The notes below the pieces were generated by a model. It worked only from the letters and a program-made list of their open reading frames with translations. It did no database searches and was not told the DNA's origin. 64,000 bases of DNA from positions 1 through 64,000 of the forward strand of contig NZ_JAIQDI010000001.1 of NCBI RefSeq assembly GCF_020034665.1, read 5' to 3'. How positions within the stretch are numbered: position 1 is the first letter of the stretch; each line of letters opens with the position of its first letter. A program made the position numbers and the translations under genes. The stretch is from Niabella beijingensis. Its GTDB lineage: Bacteria; Bacteroidota; Bacteroidia; Chitinophagales; Chitinophagaceae. Shown piece after piece: positions 63,201 through 64,000 of this stretch.

Positions 63201-63689
63201 AGCATCTGTTACAGTTCCCCTGTTGGTACCTTTTATTTTAACAGAAGCCCCGGCCACCGGTGCACCGGCATCGCTCTGCACGGTACCCGTAACCGGCTTC
63301 AGCAGTACAGCTCCGGCAGCAGCCCCATCCGACAGCGAAAGAATGACCCTGCTGTTGTTGAGTACCTCCCATTTGATAGCGGTACCGTTCAGCAGCCGGG
63401 AAAGGGTCTGACTGATATTGGCATTCACGATATTGATCGAGAACTTCTGCGCAACCGGCAGGTCGGCGGCGCTGTAAAAGAAACGGTACCGGGTCTGATC
63501 TTCTATTTTTTTAAAGATTTCCTGGATACTTACATTGTCTGCCTTCAGGTTTATTTTTTCCTGTGCATAATTGACAGCCGATACCTGTAAAGCAGTGAAA
63601 AGCAAAAAGATCGATAGTTTCATAATCAGGATCATTTTCCGCAGGGGAAAACGTTCCCCTTTTGGAAAAAGACGTTTACTTTTTTCCAT
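60300..63689 (-). CDS. SusC/RagA TonB-linked transporter with STN domain
   Basis: From the ATG at 63689 the protein has 1129 residues. After a signal segment (LSIFLLFTALQVSAV) comes an STN domain (NVSIQEIFKKIEDQTRYRFFY), a carboxypeptidase-regulatory-like domain (GASVKIKGTNRGTVTDA), the motif DEVVVVGYGTQKKVNLTGA, the plug and a barrel ending VNTIGVNVTF. The STN domain is the signalling contact for FecR, and a FecR gene lies directly upstream, so this is a regulated transporter system. Confidence 0.93.
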   Translation of the reverse strand: MEKSKRLFPKGERFPLRKMILIMKLSIFLLFTALQVSAVNYAQEKINLKADNVSIQEIFKKIEDQTRYRFFYSAADLPVAQKFSINIVNANISQTLSRLLNGTAIKWEVLNNSRVILSLSDGAAAGAVLLKPVTGTVQSDAGAPVAGASVKIKGTNRGTVTDAQGKFTIDVKEGEILEISAIGYTSTEITVGAAASVTATLVTETKQIDEVVVVGYGTQKKVNLTGAVAQVTSKQIENRPITNTTNALQGVMPGVVVIQNNGQPGKDVGTIRVRGIGTLNNSSPLVVVDGAISSMNAVNPNDIETISVLKDAAASAIYGSTAANGVVLITTKKGKKGQSAITYNGYVGKQKAVRLPDFLPSWQAASLYNQGLRNQGQAAAYTDEQIQKFKDGSDPYNYPNTDWLDLFYQGNGIQQNHYLSIAGGGDNTQYMFSLGYFDQNGIVENTNAQRYTSRLNLTSKISQRLSFNANLSYTYAPLQEPTNPYTRDFSQLFRQINRISPIVPYKDANGNYGYISDGSPMAWLENGGFNKQLNTSFQGIAGITYEPLAGLKIKPQLAYRATQNQNKLRIYDIQYYDAAGKPTKYQGPSELTDHWDNALFLSPQLTVDYSKQIDKHNFTALAGALTEYTKFSVDEAYRKNFLNNALNELNGGSSDGQRSTSGTPNTSYPGVPYELAKESFFGRITYNYDSRYLLEANLRYDGSSRFRKEDRWGAFPSFSAGWNISREAFFGNLSNVFSNLKLRASWGKLGNDYTVSDNGTLTYYPAIATISTEQDYTFNGVPAVGVAPVIGANPFITWEKISESNIGLDAGFLNNKLNITADYFIKSTDDILLNLPVSPIYGLTAPTANAGKVRNTGLEVGVDYQARVGEVSLGLNANAAFIKNRVMDLKDAGPIIDGYKITQTGLPINSFYGYLVDGIFQNQAEVDASAKLANTAPGDLKYRDISGPNGTPDGEISSYDRTYLGSYFPKISYGFTLDAGWKGFDVSAFFQGAGGVKGFVQGEVLGQISNSTGKPTSVWLDSWTPENTGAAYPRVLTTQTQNAAIQNPSSFWVRKADYLRFKNLQIGYSFSDQLLSRIGIKKLRIYYSGQNIATFTSFFKWVDPEAPAGERGYTYPQVKVNTIGVNVTF

Positions 63690-63820
63690 AAATTTGTATT
63701 GAGTTTTAGCCAATTAAGAATCGTGTTTAAAACTTTCAAGTGGAGGATGCAGCAACATTCTCCATTTTGTTTTTTATTGATACTGTCAGGTGGATCTGTT
63801 CATTGAAAACTATTTAATCG

Positions 63821-64000
63821 TTAGAAAATTATGATCTCCTTATCCTTTATTTCATATTGGAATGGTTTGATCATCTGTAATATTTTCAGGATATCTTCCG
63901 CATTGGTATCGTCAAAGACACCGGTATAGCGGTATCGCTCCACTTCCGGGTTCCGGAAAATAACCACGGCCCCGAACTGGTGTTTCAGATCCAGCGCGAT
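63821..64000 (-). CDS. FecR family anti-sigma regulator, C-terminal fragment
   Basis: The last 59 residues of a leftward gene are visible; it begins outside the window. RYRYTGVFDDTNAEDILKIL and YEIKDKEIIIF match the DUF4974 C-terminal domain of FecR proteins, which meets the STN domain of the partner SusC. A sigma factor gene is expected further right. The 130-base gap to the SusC gene shows nothing else. Confidence 0.85.
   Translation of the reverse strand: MALDLKHQFGAVVIFRNPEVERYRYTGVFDDTNAEDILKILQMIKPFQYEIKDKEIIIF

Noticed and set aside
62740..63201. Plus-strand frame of 153 residues inside the second SusC gene
   Set aside because: It is the mirror of a strongly supported SusC coding region.

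Overview
The window looks like a chromosome segment of a Bacteroidota bacterium, most likely family Chitinophagaceae. Signs are two SusC/SusD pairs, a FecR-type anti-sigma tail, DUF2490 and PorT-like proteins, M56 BlaR1 paralogues with BlaI, and promoters of the Bacteroidota type (TTG, 19 bases, TAnnTTTG). The species is not determinable from the sequence alone.

Layout. 0-6.4 kb: small housekeeping and stress genes (GrpB-like, cytidine deaminase-like, HD hydrolase, FMN reductase, YeeE/YedE pair, isochorismatase). 6.35-12.5 kb: a leftward L-rhamnose operon (transporter, aldolase/dehydrogenase, isomerase, kinase). 12.7-17.6 kb: a PorT-like porin with an unusual array of TGTCA sites, then blaI with two blaR1 paralogues under an operator that covers the -7 box. 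17.8-22.7 kb: XRE regulator, DinD, malate:quinone oxidoreductase, an ECF sigma factor with its YCII partner. 22.8-23.6 kb: a 205-bp tandem repeat. 23.8-28.3 kb: thioesterase, pnp, rpsO, small proteins. 28.6-33.2 kb: SusC/SusD. 33.2-39.5 kb: a tight six-gene operon (PqqD-like, HprK-like, glycosyltransferases, ABC exporter, nucleotidyltransferase) that resembles RiPP tailoring but has no core peptide or cyclase in view. 39.7-40.8 kb: MiaE and an acetyltransferase. 51.8-52.8 kb: an 11-copy 91-bp repeat. 52.8-64 kb: YggS, M60 peptidase, acyl-CoA dehydrogenase, methylmalonyl-CoA mutase subunit, a second SusD/SusC, and the end of a FecR gene.

The most interesting part is 40.9-49.4 kb. A promoter, short leader ORFs and intrinsic terminators precede four packed tRNA-like genes with His, Glu, Arg and Trp anticodons. 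Three genes follow: an unrecognised basic protein, a YkuK-type RNase H fold protein and an AAA ATPase. A WYL regulator is transcribed in the opposite direction. A second RNA region then holds a tRNA-like molecule with a long insertion and two units in which the T arm comes before the D arm, so the acceptor ends are joined and the open ends lie toward the anticodon loop (circularly permuted order). It is followed by a slipin with three N-terminal repeats and two RlaP-type (RNA repair, DNA polymerase beta fold) nucleotidyltransferases. My reading is an RNA-damage response or tRNA-decoy/repair island; no RtcB ligase or Ro60 protein is in the window. RNA folds were made by eye.
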